Positions 33,560-46,849 are shown, counted from the stretch's first letter. The stretch is 64,000 nucleotides of DNA from Poecilobothrus nobilitatus (GCA_947095535.1 OX352774.1:235811825-235875824); one strand, 5' to 3'. Numbers and translations: made by a program. The notes: generated by a model not told the origin, from the sequence alone.

Positions 33560-33974
33560 GGTTAGGTTAGGTTACGGTGGCTGCCATAATGGCATACTTA
33601 GACCGTATTTGGTCCATTGTGATACCACATAGAAGCTTTTCTATCCCACTCGTTAAAACCAATTTGAGGTCTTTGCAAAGCGAAGAATACTCTTTACATT
33701 TCTACGTGCCAGATCGCTAAGGCTGTCGAAGAGATATTGCCCCAAATGGGTACTCCTTCTTACCGACAAGGGCGGGCATGTGCAAAAGAGATGGAGAGTA
33801 TTTTCCTGCTGTTCTTCATCCTTGCAGGCTCTACAATAGTCGTTTGCGGATAAGCCAAGTTTTCTGGCATGCTTCCCTATTAGACAGTGACCGGTGATTA
33901 TACCCATTGTCATTCCAATGTCTGCCCTTTTGAGAGAAAGCAGATCATTGGATCGTCTTAAATCGGTTATTATA
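33560..33974 (-). mobile_element. 5'-truncated non-LTR retrotransposon, 3' end only
   Basis: On the minus strand the insertion runs from 33974 to 33560: the last 100 or so codons of an RNase-H-type LINE, a 3' UTR of about 90 nt, and a tail of CCTAA/TAACC units (seen as GGTTAGGTTAGGTTA on the plus strand). The 14-bp duplications on both sides show that this is one complete insertion event, truncated at its 5' end as is usual for target-primed reverse transcription. The intact frame and perfect duplication imply a fairly recent insertion. Confidence 0.88.
33653..33974 (-). pseudogene. LINE ORF2 C-terminus with CCHC motif, truncated
   Basis: About 105 codons are open to the stop at 33653. The segment ITGHCLIGKHARKLGLSAND followed by YCRACKDEE and a TLHLFCTCP block is the classic C-terminal region after RNase H in I/LOA/R1-like LINEs, with a CX2CX10HX4C zinc motif. 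The catalytic domains are missing. The ATG upstream at 34028-34030 belongs to flanking host DNA, because the element starts at 33974, so this is a remnant and not a gene. It differs clearly from the LINE at 15139. Confidence 0.8.
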
Positions 33975-33988
33975 TAACATATTATATA
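33975..33988. repeat. Target-site duplication, right copy
   Basis: TAACATATTATATA, identical to 33546-33559, at the truncated 5' end of the element. Confidence 0.85.
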
Positions 33989-35417
33989 AAAAGTAGAAAA
34001 TTTTCTTGAATCAACTGTCATTTCGCGCATTTTCTTTTCTTTTTAAATTTCAATGTCAATTTTAGTGAATGTACCCTAATTTTTGGTTTTAGAAAACTTT
34101 AAAGTAATCTCTTGTAAAAACATATAATTATACATACATATATATAACTATAAAAAATTATCCTTGATTAAAATTGTTTTTAACCACAATTAAACCCAAG
34201 TATTCTAAAATTACTAAATTTCTAGAAAACAAAAATAAAAAGAAAAAAAAAATATATATATGTATGTCTAGGGTATTTTCCCTATTTTAATAAAATTTTT
34301 GTGTTACGTTTCTTGAAAAATTTTTCTTTCGTGATGAGCACAAAAATTGAATTTTCAAATTGCTTAAAATTAACTCAAAAGAAAACAAAAAAAATTTTTT
34401 TTGTTTTTTTTTTTTTTGAAAAAAGGATTAACAGACTGAGAACAAGAACTTCGATTTTATTAACTTTAAGATTTTTTTTACTTCTGACTGTAAAACCTTT
34501 AAACCGCAATAATTTTTACTTAAAGTTTTTCTCATTTTATATATATAAGAATATATAATATATGAAAAACTTTTCATGAAAATTTAATTTTAAAAGAAGA
34601 CTCAATGAGAAGACCTTCAATAATTTTCAATCCGTTTTCTTTTTGTTTTTATGTTTTAACTGTAAATTACTCTTAAAGTAAAGTTTTTTCCTACTAAATA
34701 TTTACTTAAAGTTTTAGTTACTTAAAATCAAATATTTAATAAAGAAGAACAGAAACATAAAAGTATTTTAAAGATATTTTAAAGAAAATTCATCAGAATT
34801 GAATTTTTCTAATTTTTCATTTTTCACTTGTATTTTACGGTTTAAATAATTTAAATAATTTAAAAAAAGAAAATGGAAATTTTTTTTATTTCTCATTACT
34901 TTAGAACACTATATAAGTAAAATAAAAATAACAAATTCTTTATTCATCAATTAAATTTAATTAAAAGCAATTTTCATATTATCTTAGTTCCAGCTGCGTG
35001 GTTTAATACCAATCAATTCATTTATCTAACAAAGAACAAAACAATCAAAACAAAACAAATTATATCCATTTCCAAGAAATGCGGGGGGGGTATCAGTAAA
35101 AGAAAAGTACAGAAAGTAATAGACAAGTAAAAAAAAAATTGTTTTTGTAATTTTTTTTCTTGAAATGCAGATTTAAGACGCTGTAAAGGTATATAAAACA
35201 AAGAAAACTTATTTCTTATTAAGGAGAATATGCATAAAAAGCGTAAAAAAAGAGTAGGTGGGAGTTTTAAAAGAACAGTATATGAATTATTTTTGTATTG
35301 TTGAATTTTGAATTGTTACTTTTTATACTTTTCTTTTACTTTAAATATTATGATTATTCTTCAACATTTAGTAGGTAAAGCATATGTAGATAAATAAGTA
35401 GAAGGGGATATAGATGT
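33989..35417. other. AT-rich stretch with no recognised feature
   Basis: ACTTAAAGT-type words cluster at 34665-34760. The frame at 34301-34558 is low complexity (poly-T and poly-A rich). A G8 run occurs at about 35083-35090. Confidence 0.55.
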
Positions 35418-35680
35418 ACACTTAGGTCAGTTAAGGTCACTGTGATACCCTGGATAAGTTTTTCTTCTAATTAAACGATTAAGAGCTTATTATAAGGCGT
35501 TGTAAATTGATTCATCAATTAAGTTCACTAAATCCAATTGATGTTCCAACACATAGAAAAGGTTTTTTAGCATGTCTCCAGAAACTTTTTTTTTAGAGAA
35601 GGGGTTTAACATTTACACAAAGAATGAAAAATTGCTTCTACTGCCTCTCCATCTTTTTAGCTAACATCTATAATAACAAT
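35418..35680 (-). pseudogene. Decayed LINE C-terminus and 3' UTR
   Basis: The plus-strand string CACTTAGGTCAGTTAAGGTCACTGTGATACC parallels the 3' UTR of the LINE fragment at 33594-33628 (ATACTTAGACC...GGTCCATTGTGATACC). Upstream on the minus strand, broken frames still read GEAVEAIFHSLCKC and then a KKPFLCVGTSIGFSEL-like block, as expected for the zinc-motif region and the following tail of such elements. Several stops and shifts are present. It is an older relative, not a copy, of the fragment at 33560. Confidence 0.5.
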
Positions 35681-37952
35681 CAAAAACTGAAATGAAAATT
35701 ATTTCGATCAGATTATGAGCGGTCACAAATATTAATTAGCTTCATTAATATAGCGAGGGAAAATCAAAGGAAGTGCTGATGATGTCGGTAGAAACCTAGA
35801 TATTATCACGCAAAATTATATGAAAGTAGATGGGAATTCGAATTATACAATATGGAAGTTGGTGCTCAAAGCAACAAACAGAGAATAATATAATCAAATA
35901 TTTAGTAAATAACAGATAACTTCTAATATTTATTATAACGAGGTTTTCCATGGATTCAATATAGTTTAAGAACAAAAAAATATTCTGTTTTTACATTTAA
36001 AAAGTAATACAAAATATTTTTAATAATATTTTATTTAATATTACAACATTGTAACAGAAAATTCTTATAATAATCAAATCTTTTCTAATGTATAGTTGAA
36101 AATGGGATTTTATATTTAAGTACTTTTCGTTTTTCCAATAAATTTTATAAAAACATTTTTTTTTATTATAAATAAAAATATGATGTAAACTATGAAATTT
36201 TCAACGAATTTTTTATATTATTATCCTAGTTTTTCAATTTTGTTTCGATTTTGCAAAAAACAAATCAAATAAAACAATAGAATAATAAATCGAAAAATAT
36301 TTTATTTGTATTGGCGGATCTTAAATTTTAAAATCAAAGGTAATTTCAGGAAAAATATAACAAAATCTAAAATTTATTATTTCCATCTAAGTAGTTATTC
36401 TAACTATAACCACCTTTGTGTATACTCTTTAAAATATAAAAAAGGTAATACATATTTACAATATCCTTCCTGTTTTTTCTTTGATTCCATGTGGTATTTG
36501 ATTATTTAAATTTTTAAATTACTTTCCTGCTAGTTTATTTCTTGAAAATCTTGAAATGAAAGTATATACTTATTTGTTACAGTATTGGACAAAATATATA
36601 AAACAATCATACAATGATTTTTAATTTTCTATCTAATTTTGGTTTAATTAAAATCAAAAATAATTCATAAATTTGAGGATTGTTTATAAAAAATTTTAAA
36701 AGGATAATAATTGTTCTTAAAATATTTTTTAATTATATAAATCACATATTTTTCTCTAATACTGTATCTTTTCATATTATAAAATTATAAGGAGAGAAAA
36801 ATCTGTCAGATTTTATTCAATTTCATTTTCAATTGCTGAAAAGAAACTCTAAGAGTTATTTTTTTTTTGTATTTTAAAATGCAGTTTTGTTTTATGCTCA
36901 CAATAAATCTTTATTTCAAAAATTTTCGAGAATCCTAGTATATTTTATATTATTAACCTTTAAATTATTTAAGTCATGTAGTTGCACGGTGTTATAGCAG
37001 AATAATAAAAAAAAAACTATCTTATATATTTTCTTATTATCTATTTAAATTTTTGCCACCCCTATAATAAAAAATTTAAAAGATCTTCTAGATTCATTAT
37101 ATAAAAAAAAATACTGTTATATTTTAATAGATTGACATCTTGTCAGAAAAGAATTTTGTTTTTTTATTTTGTACAATTTCTTTTTCTTTACTGTTTCTTT
37201 TTTTTACTATCTTTAAAATAAAATTTTCACGAACTTTGATTATACACATTTAATATACATTTTTATGATTTAATTTAGTTGTAAAAGAGCATATAATAAA
37301 CTATTTTATATAATTCGCATAATCAACCTCTTGTTTTAACGTAATATAAGTAAAAAATTGACTAGCATAAAACATGATGAATTACAAGTAAATGTAAAAG
37401 ATAATATAATTAAAACAAGTACCGTTATTATAAATAACAGTAGATTAGATTTTAATTCAAAGTTGAGTTTCATCAAAAAAAAAAAAAAATTGATAAAAGA
37501 AAATTCTTTGATCCATATAAATATACGTCCATTGATCCAAAATCGCTAAAAGTACAATTGTTAGTTTAGTTCGACTAAAATTTGAATCTGTCAGGTAAGT
37601 ATGAGCATCATATTTGAGCATACATATTATTAGGATTGAATAAGTTCAACAAACAATTTTTAAAGGTGTGCTTCACATACCATTTTAACTGGGATGATTC
37701 AAACAAGATATAGGTTCGTATAAGCACAGATTAAAACTGATCTACTTAATTTCGCTTGCAATAGCTTATCTTAATCTACTTAACCTAATTAAAAACAATA
37801 TGTATATTTATTACTTAAGTCTAGTTAATAAGTGTTTTCCAACAACAAGTAATTTCTCTTTATTAATTTCTCTTTTTCTGCTATGGACATTTCATAATTT
37901 AAATTATCTCCGTTTATTTAGCCCGTGTTATATTCAATGATTTTGCATGTAT
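35681..37952. other. AT-rich stretch with no recognised feature
   Basis: No gene or repeat family is recognised. Frames at 36306-36509 and 37358-37549 have no recognisable domain and the composition of the background. Confidence 0.6.
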
Positions 37953-38123
37953 CTAGTCTATTATAATGATATAATAGAGGGACATGGATATCGCGTCTTG
38001 AATATAGTCGTGTTTATCTAAAACGATAAAATGTTCAGGGGCTATGAAGCCGATGAGCATTGGCTTTTTAATGTACTCCTCATTATGGTAGAACATTTTT
38101 TGGAGTTTTTTGTGCTCTATCAT
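37953..38123 (-). CDS. Unidentified 56-codon open frame with unusual composition
   Basis: The frame starts at ATG 38121-38123, has a stop directly upstream (open for only four more codons) and ends at TAG 37953-37955. It is markedly richer in G+C than its surroundings and uses varied codons, giving a balanced protein with a KKPMLIGFIAPEHFIVLDKH stretch and a hydrophobic, aspartate-ended C-terminus. I do not recognise the family. No clear splice donor follows within the frame. It may be a relic of a transposon or of an exon, or a short gene; I cannot tell which, and chance is not excluded. Confidence 0.3.
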   Translation of the reverse strand: MIEHKKLQKMFYHNEEYIKKPMLIGFIAPEHFIVLDKHDYIQDAISMSLYYIIIID

Positions 38124-41100
38124 AGTGATTTCAGATTAATTTTATTAAAATTATATTTGTGCTTCCTTATACAAATATTTAATAAAAATTGACATAGGAT
38201 TGCATACTTTGAGGATCAATCATTTATATAGTTTATAATGAATTCATTATATTTTTGTTTATATGGATGGTACACAAAGTGAGTAAGAGGTAAAAATGAT
38301 AAAAGAAAGACAATGAATAGATATTTGGTAAATTTAAGTCTTGCAATAATAATATTTTTATTTTACGAATTGAATTAATTTATCATGTATAGAATAATAA
38401 AAATTGTCAATTGCTTATAATCAATTAATATTTTAGAAAAATTAATATTATTATAATGTAACCACTTTTTATTAATTTATTATTAATGACACTTTTTTAA
38501 ATGATATTTTTGTTTAATCCCATTAAATTTTTTCATTCCATTTTTTTTTAAACCTAACTACTAAAAGTATGTAATTAAGATTTTCATCTTATACTTAAAT
38601 ACACTTTAAAACTTTTACCAATAAAATTGTAAATTTTATAAAAGGATAGACAGTAAATTTTTTTTTGTTGCATTTTAAATAAAAATACATATATATAATT
38701 TACAGTAAAACCTTATTTCTATTAAAAAGTTTTACAACACTATTTAAGATGCTAATAAATAGTTACTAAAGAAATTTTACCACTACTTATAAAACTTTTG
38801 CAACTAGTTTACAAAAAGTTTCAAAAAAAAGAACACAGTAGTGAAAAAAGTTTTGTTTTTTTTTTTTATTTTTTTTATTTTAAAAAATCCCGGAACACTT
38901 ACAATAAAGGAAATATATGGTTCAAAGAATAAAAACAGGAAATTATACAATTTTTGATCGTTAATCTTCAACTTTACAACATTACTAAGCAGATTACAAC
39001 CACTTCTTATTCTATATAATAACAGTAAATATAAAATTACTCTTGTAAATCTTCATGTGTACACTTTTCGTATTCTTCCTTAATTTTTCAAGGATATTCA
39101 AGGTAATAATAATAAAATACTAACACTAAAACCATATAAAATATTTTTTGTTTTTAAGAAAAAAGTAAACAAAAATTGAATTGTGTTATCCTGGAAATAT
39201 GCGGATAAAAATAAAAATAAATGAAAACAGAATTCGAGCTAAAAAAAAAAACATAAAAATAAAAGAAAACACAGTAACGGTAGAATAAAAATAAAAATGG
39301 CGCATAATAAAAATACAAGGAAAAAAAAAGATAAAAAGCAAAACACTTCAATTGTTTGTGTCCTTCATATTCTCAAACACAACATCACATTCATGCAAAG
39401 AAGAAAATGCCTTCTAAATCCGTTTATATTTTTTCCCATTTTTTCTTTCCGTTCATCTTTCTCTTATTATTTTTTTTTTTTAGCTCATCATTTGGAACAT
39501 ACAGCATATATTGCTTTTTCATTCTAATATGATTCGGTTACATTCTATTTATGGCACTAGAAATTATTATAAAATTCTCTTTTCCAAGGGATAAAAGAAC
39601 GTTCAACACTTATAATTTAAAAATAAAAATATATACTACAATAAAAATATAGTTGATAAAAAAGTATCCTTGAATAGTGTCAGAAAGCAACAGAGTTAGA
39701 GATGGCGGTTAAAGAAATGCAAAAAAAAACACAATAAAAAGAAAATAAAAATAGTAAAATTTTCATAATATCGAATCATCTGATATTTTTTTTTACAATT
39801 TCCTTATAATGTAAGGAAAGAAAAATAAAAAAAAATGGAAATCCTTTTTATCAACAAAAATGTCCTAGAAATGAACAAGGACATAAGAAGAGGATTTATT
39901 TTTTTCCTAATAATATTTACCATTTTAATTTTTTAAAGCATTTTTATTTAAAAAAAGAAAATTACAGTGTCATGCAAAAGAATCTTGTAATATTCTTGTT
40001 TTAAGTTTTTTACATTTGTTTGTATTTTTATTGTGGTATAAATCGAATAACTCTTGTTAAGCCAATATAAATTTTGATGAAATTTTAAATGAAGATTTTT
40101 CGTGAAGAAATATGGATCTTAATCATATAATTTTTTGGTTCAAAATAATCGATTTAAAGTAAATCAAGAAAATTCTTTTAAGATTTAAGCAACGAGTGGA
40201 AATAGGATCACTTTTTTCTATATTTAATAAAGTTAAGTATCAATTTAAGTCTTAAGTCTTACTTTTCTTCAATAATTTTGAACAATTTTTACATAATAAT
40301 GGTTTAATATCTCGTGTATTTTACCACAATGATTAGTATATTAAAAAGGCGACAGATACGAACTTTCTAGCGCCTGAGAATCGTATCTTTTTAAATTAAA
40401 AGGGCTACATCCAAAACAAAAATTATGTTTTCTATTATATAAATATAATAGAAGGGTTATATATAAAGTTATAAATTACTCAAGTAACATAAACGGAGTA
40501 AGTTAAAAGTACACTTCCTTAAATTTATAAAAAAAAAAAAAGAAGCCCCTTAAAGTATGCAAGTTATTTATGTATATACAATTAACTTGATATGGACATT
40601 AAATTCTTGTTCTAAAACTATTTTACTTAATTCATTTTTAATTCATTTTAAATTATATGATATTTTTTCATTAGTTTAAATAATTAGTTTTTAATTTCCT
40701 TTCACCTCCTACAATATGGCGAATTTTTCAAAAAGTTTTTGTAAATTCTATAGAAAAAATTTATAACAAGCACAGTTGATTTTCGCATGTTTTACAAATT
40801 ATTGACGCCTCCAGTAAGTATTACAATTATTTAAGAATGCTTAGAAAAATAAGGAATCATCTTTCTAATAGAATCTCTTAGAATATAATATCAATTCAAT
40901 ATCGTGTTTGTATTATTTTGTCCCTTGGTTAAATTATATATGAGCACGAATCTGCAGTGAAAAATGTTTTTAAAATGAAAAAATTTTTTTATAATTTTTC
41001 TGGAGTAAATGTGGCATCTCTTTTAATATTAATAAATATATAATTATATATAATATATACATATGTCCCCCAAATTTCTAAAATATGATTATATTGTAAC

Positions 41101-41164
41101 AAGTATCTGTAAATATATTATTGACAATTTAATTTAATTTTACCCGCATGAACATATTTCAAGA
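38124..41164. other. AT-rich, homopolymer-rich stretch
   Basis: Long A and T runs dominate. The overlapping frames at 39154-39527 on both strands are low-complexity. No repeat family is recognised. Confidence 0.6.
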
Positions 41165-41680
41165 GTATACTAAATTTACCATTCCATTTGCGACACTTTA
41201 AAGGAGACGTGATAGATATTAAAATGTATACATATATTCTTCCTCGGGATTGAATTCAGAGTTGATTAGCACAGGTCTGTCTTTCCTTTTGACCGCTTTC
41301 TAACTCAAAAAAGAATGGAGCTAGGATTTTGAAGTTTTCATCACTTAATTTTTGTACAAATATCATTTTTTGTTTAAATTCAATAAGTTCGATCAGAGCG
41401 CTTGAGTAGCTGCCAAACAACTCCTTTTTTTTGTATGAGTACAGCTCAGTTTCTATAGAAGCTGACTATTTAAAATTTTGTCGAAGTTATGCTTTATGCC
41501 AACGATTTCTGTAAAATTTGTTTACTTTAATCCAATATTCAGGTATTTAAATTTTATGCGATTTAGGCGGTTAAATTTTCTAAAAGATAATTAAATTATA
41601 TAAAAACATCATATATTAGGTTCGTACTTTGTAGCAGTATCTTAAAGTTGACAAAGGTAACATTTTCTTGTTTTTTTCTT
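41165..41680 (+). repeat. Family A repeat, internally deleted copy
   Basis: The left part reads CATTTGCGACACTTTAAAGGAGACG (cf. 4776-4798), with TATATTCTTCCTCGGGATTGA and CTAACTCAAAAAA further in. The right end AGTTGACAAAGGTAACATTTTCTTG matches the right terminus of the copies ending at 632 and 60652 (GAGTTGACAAAGGCAACTGT). At about 515 bp it is a third of the length of the copy at 59086. Confidence 0.6.
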
Positions 41681-44465
41681 TTTTTTACATACACATGTTC
41701 TAAAATGTAAATGCTAAAAATATGTTTAAAATCTGATGCAAAATTTTAACAAATATGAGGCATTTTTTTAAATGATTAAAGTAAAGTTGCTCAAAAATTT
41801 TTCAACAATAAAATCAATAAATTTTGTATATATCAAATTTAGAAACAAATTGATATAAACAAATTGTGTATGGTATTATAAAATATAACGGCATCTAGAA
41901 GTCTGTAGTTAAACAAAAAGTTTTATTTATATCTGAATATATGAACTCTTAAATGTGATTCTGTCATTTCAACATTTGTTTGTTAAACGTTGGGGAAGGT
42001 TTTTTGACGGCAGAATTTTATTTTTAGATGGTAAAAATATTAAAGGAATTTACTTCGTCTTTTTCTACCTTTTCAAAATGAACTCAAGAGTTTATAGCGG
42101 ATGTCTAAATAATAATAATTCATTATCAAAAAAGAAGGTTTTAAACCTATGATTTCATCTTTTCCTAAATGCCTTTTTAATGTAATTGTTGAAAAAGTCA
42201 CTTCAATTACAAAGATTGTCTAAATCCGACTTTCGTTTGGTTCTAGATCTAAAACAAAATCTCTTTAATGAATCTTATTTAAATTCTTATAAGTGGTAGT
42301 AAATATTATTGATTTTATTGTTTAATTCCATATTTTTCTCTCAAATATTCTATTTTTTTTATACACATGTAAAAGCGTATTTATTATGAATATAAATATA
42401 TATGCAGTAAGTTTATGTGCGTTTCTAATAAGTAGATTTATGTGGTCAATAGTAAAAGGAATAAAGATAGAATAAGGGAAAAAAATGATTTAAAGTTTTA
42501 ATAGTATGTTAAAATAATAATATTTGGCATTGAAGTATTTTCCCTTCAAATTGAATAAGAAGGAAAGATTCTTCTCCTTCCAATACGCTATTCAGGGTAA
42601 TACCCTATTAGTGACATTATAGTGACGCATATAGAATAGACATTATAGACGTATGACATTATAGTAGCATATATAAGAATATTAAAATATATAAGGACTA
42701 GAACCTGTCGGAACCTGTACAGCACTTAAAAACCTTTAGAAAATAAATTGGGATTGGTCGTTCATTTTATCACTATAATCAATCTTATGAATTTAGAAGT
42801 ACATATTAAAGACACAGATGTCCATACACAATATTACAGGTTCAATGTAAACTGCAATAATTGAAAAAAAAATAAAAATAAACCAAAACCATGGCCAACG
42901 TTATATAAAATATTTTAACTGTTAATTGCGATTCACAATGTATATGTCGTGTGGATGGGGCACCCTATTAATTTAATATAATATATATATATATCTTTTT
43001 TGTCATGATTACCAGTTTTCTTCAAAATTTTATATTATTAGATATTTATAAAACATTTAAATATTTCTGTCATCTCATAACCAGCTTAACAATGATTCAA
43101 ACAATTTGGGGCTATAGAAAAAGCAAGTGACAATCAAAAAAAAAAAAAAATTGAATCGCAAAAATTAATTTAAACAAAAGAAATTCTTTTTTTTTTTAGA
43201 TTATATTGGATAATTTTATGAGTTATGGTTCGTTTGAGATTGGAACAACCATTGTTCTATTTGAAAGTTATTAAAGCAATGACCCAAAAGATTTTGTCCC
43301 CTAAACATTGTTTTTGTTACTATTACTATTTATGACTGTTGTGAAAAGGCTTTTTTTCATTTTTTTCTGTTGAGTTTTTTTTTTAAGGACTGGTGATGAA
43401 GTAAAAATCCTTACAAATAAACAGAAAAATATTTTAAAAATTAAATGATGAAATGATGACAGATTCCAATGTATCATGAGGAAATTTTCTTGAAATTTTT
43501 ATGTTATATTTTTTGTACTCCTGAAGTTGTTGATTGACAGTTTAAATTTTTGTTTTTTTTTTGATTTTGTAGACTAAAAAATAAAAATAGCTAGGAATTT
43601 TTTTTTGTGTATTTCTTTATTAAATCAATAAAAATAAAAGAAAAAGTGGGAGCGGACAGTACAGAATTTAAAAAAAAAAAGAATAATCTATCATAAAAAA
43701 TGTTGTCATTGTCTGTGATTTGAACTAGAACAAAAGAATTTTTGCCTTTTATTTATTAACTAAAGTTCAATTAATGTCGATTAAATTTGACCCTGACCAT
43801 ATTTTTAAAATGGTTTTTTTTTTTGCTCTTGAAGGTTAATCTGATGTAATTGGGTATAAAATTACAGATTTGTTTTTTATTAGAGGAACCAAAATAAAAA
43901 AAAATTATTTTCTGTTACTTTAGTATCAGAAAACAAGGAGAAAGTAAATTTCTCCATTTTATGATAAACTAGAAAATTAATTGCGATTTATTAGAATATT
44001 TGTTAACTTGATAAAATGTAAATTAAAGCATTATACGGCATATAAAAAGAGTTACGAATAAGCAAGAATTTGTTGACTTTTGCAGGGAATAAAGTTTAAT
44101 TTAAGAATTGCTTACATAGTTGCAATTTTAGTTCTTAATTTTTATGAAAAATTCCTTCATATTAACCAAATATGAGCGCATAAAAACCTGCTACCCAATA
44201 AATAATTAAAGCATTATTCAAAATATTACATTTTCATTGGGTTAACCATATACAGTTTTATTTTTTATCAATATCTAGTTTAAATCATTGCGTTAAAAAG
44301 ACGATATGAAACAATTACATCATTTTTAAAAATGTCCTCCTGTAGATTTTATTCAACAGATTTTCCATCTATGTATAATGCGGGAAATTGTCTTTCCAGT
44401 CATGCCTATATGAATAATTTTTCGCTAAAACATTTTTCCTTTCTAAAGTATCCTAAAGGGGATTT
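41681..44465. other. AT-rich stretch with no recognised gene
   Basis: A short array of GACATTATAG words occurs at 42616-42676 (three units). An A/T-rich dinucleotide tract lies at 42978-42994. The frame at 41955-42152 has no recognisable features. Confidence 0.55.
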
Positions 44466-45053
44466 TAAGCATATTTTTTGAAAAAAATTAAACTTTTTGA
44501 AAAATTTGCTAATTAGTTTTATTTTGTCCGTCTGTTCCGTTTATTTACAAAACTTCTACACCATACAATTTTTCCCAATTTAGTATTCACATTTAGCGTT
44601 ATGTGTAAATAAAATTTTACAAAATTTAGCTTCCTCTATAACTTCGGCATTCTTTTAGTTTGGGATTTGATATAATATCAGATTTGAAAATAACAGAGAA
44701 TAAGCAAAAGTTAGCTCAGAAAAATATTTTGTACCTCTTCCAATTTAAGATTTATTAAGTGTTAAAAATTGAAAATTTGCTATTTTCGAACACCTATAAT
44801 TTAGAAAACTTTTTAAGCTTATAGGTTAAGCAAAAACTTATACGATATTCTTACACTTGTTAACAACTTTTCTTAAGATTTTAAAATTGAAATGTCTAAA
44901 AATGTCTTTTCACTTTTCATAATATTTTCTTACATATAAAATTCTAAGAAAAATTTACAAATTTTGTTGTAAATCGAAGTTCTAAATTGTTTTTATTACG
45001 TTTTTTGGGAAATGTGCCACTTTTAAAATCTTTTGTTTTACATTATACGTTAT
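44466..45053 (-). repeat. Family B element, near-complete shortened copy
   Basis: In reverse complement both ends are present: GCACATTTCCCAAAAAAC with CGTATAATGTAAAAC at one side (45006-45050) and TTGTAAATAAACGGAACAGACGGACAAAA at the other (44523-44555). The CACATAACGCTAAATGTGAA and CGGAGTTATAGAGGAAG-type core lies between. A central deletion makes it about 590 bp. Confidence 0.65.
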
Positions 45054-45435
45054 TTTTTGCAACTTTCTTGTTCAACGTTAACAACAAAATTTATTTTATA
45101 TACTTGAAAATCTAAAATTTTCTTTTATATATAAAAAAACGAAAAAAATGACACTTGAAGCGTAACGTTGAGCAGGACAATAATAATTCAATAATTGAGA
45201 ACATTTGGGTAGAAGATGTGTTTTTTCTTAATATTTTAAAGTATATGTACTTCAATGTTATTTGTTTTATTATTTAACTTCACTAAAATGAATTAATTTA
45301 TCATTTTGTTCTGCTAAAAAATTTTAAGTTACCAATTTAGTTATAATTCAGAAGAAGATTTTTGACTTGGGCTAAATCCTCGGTCAGTTCATATAAAAAA
45401 AAATAAATAGTAATTTAATATCGTAATAAAGTATA

Positions 45436-45600
45436 TTTTATAGTACTAATAAATAATATAAATAATAATAATAGCTACAGTGACAGTACAGTTGCCTTCA
45501 ATTCTTATATCATACAGAAAGGTGTTATACACTACTAGACATCACAGCTGTTGATGGATTCGTCACTAATAGCCAAATAGTAATAATAATAAGCGAATTC
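45436..45600 (+). repeat. Short segment bounded by TAA repeats, possible LINE 3' end
   Basis: TAATAATAATAG at 45463-45473 and AGCCAAATAGTAATAATAATAA at 45573-45594 flank about 100 bp of higher complexity. A (TAA)n tail is characteristic of I-type LINEs, so this may be a severely 5'-truncated I-like 3' end. No target duplication can be defined because the flanks are themselves TAA-rich. Confidence 0.3.
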
Positions 45601-46849
45601 ATCATTTCCTTACAGTCCCACTCTCCAGTTCAACATCTTTCCACATCTTTATCCTATCCTCTTATATCTCTACTCCCCAGCCAATATACTACTCAGTTAG
45701 TATATAGGAGTTTCATACAATATATTGGCTAAAGGGAGAGGTGAATTTAGTCAGTAAGAATCTGACACTATCAAAAGGGTATTCTTTGTGTCTTTGAGAG
45801 ATTACCACCTTCATTAAGATATAAAATAAACAAAATTATTGTTTAATAATTTAATAATTTTATATAATATAATATAATTTAAATTTTTCATAAATATTTT
45901 TTTAATTTTTATTTTCAATTAATATGAAAATGATAGATTTCATTGTCATACCTTCAATTTTATTGTTATATTGTCAATGATATTTTTATAGTATATTTTT
46001 TTTTCTTATTTTCATTTTTAATTACTTTTATTCATTGAAACTACTTTTAAACTAAAGATCAGTATAGTGTAACAATTTCCTAATTGATTCTCTACTTATT
46101 TCATCCATAAACAATTAAACAAAATACAAAATGAAACCAAATAAAATAAAAATAAACGCTATAACAAAAGTTAGATATTAATAACGCATCTTATAAATTT
46201 CTATTATGAATATTTCACTACGTTAATGAAACACACACAAAAAAAAAAAAATTAAAAATTGATTGGATCCAACTACAAACACACACCCTACTTCATCTTC
46301 ATACTCAATAATTATCATAATTTTTGTCCAGTACAAATTCCAGCATCTCCATTTCATATATTATGCATAATATGAATTTTTCTGATCCGAAACCATATTA
46401 AAGTTAATATTTATAAAAGACGATAAATAAAATATTACTATTATATAACTAACGTAATGATTATATTATACGTGAAATATACGTAATGATTAAACCAAAA
46501 AAAAAAAGAAGGTAAGTAAAGTATTTTATAGTTATGGTTATTTCCGTTAAAAGCAAAAAAAAAAAACAATTTTAACTCGCGAAAGTTAAAATTCATCAGC
46601 ATATCAAATGTTTAAAGTTTTTTTTTTGTTCCTTTTCGTTTTCTTTGTTTTTTTTGTTTTCAAAGGTTTAACGTTAATGTCAGTTAATGGGATATGCAAA
46701 ATTAATTATAATAAACGTTAAAATCTAATGTGTATGGTATGAATATTGCTTGATAGTTGATAATCAATAACTCTTCACTTCAATTTTTAATTCCAGATGC
46801 GGTAAAAGAAAGGCGATCATGAAAATTTTTCCTTTTATTAAATGGGTTT
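45601..46849. other. AT-rich stretch with one hairpin
   Basis: AGCCAATATA at 45679-45688 pairs exactly with TATATTGGCT at 45721-45730 across a 32-base loop, with further partial pairing outside (CTCCCC against GGGAGAG). The rest is AT-rich with no recognised element. Confidence 0.5.

Noticed and set aside
34028..34030. ATG that would make the LINE C-terminal frame a 125-codon gene
   Set aside because: It lies in host DNA outside the target duplication; the element sequence starts at 33974.
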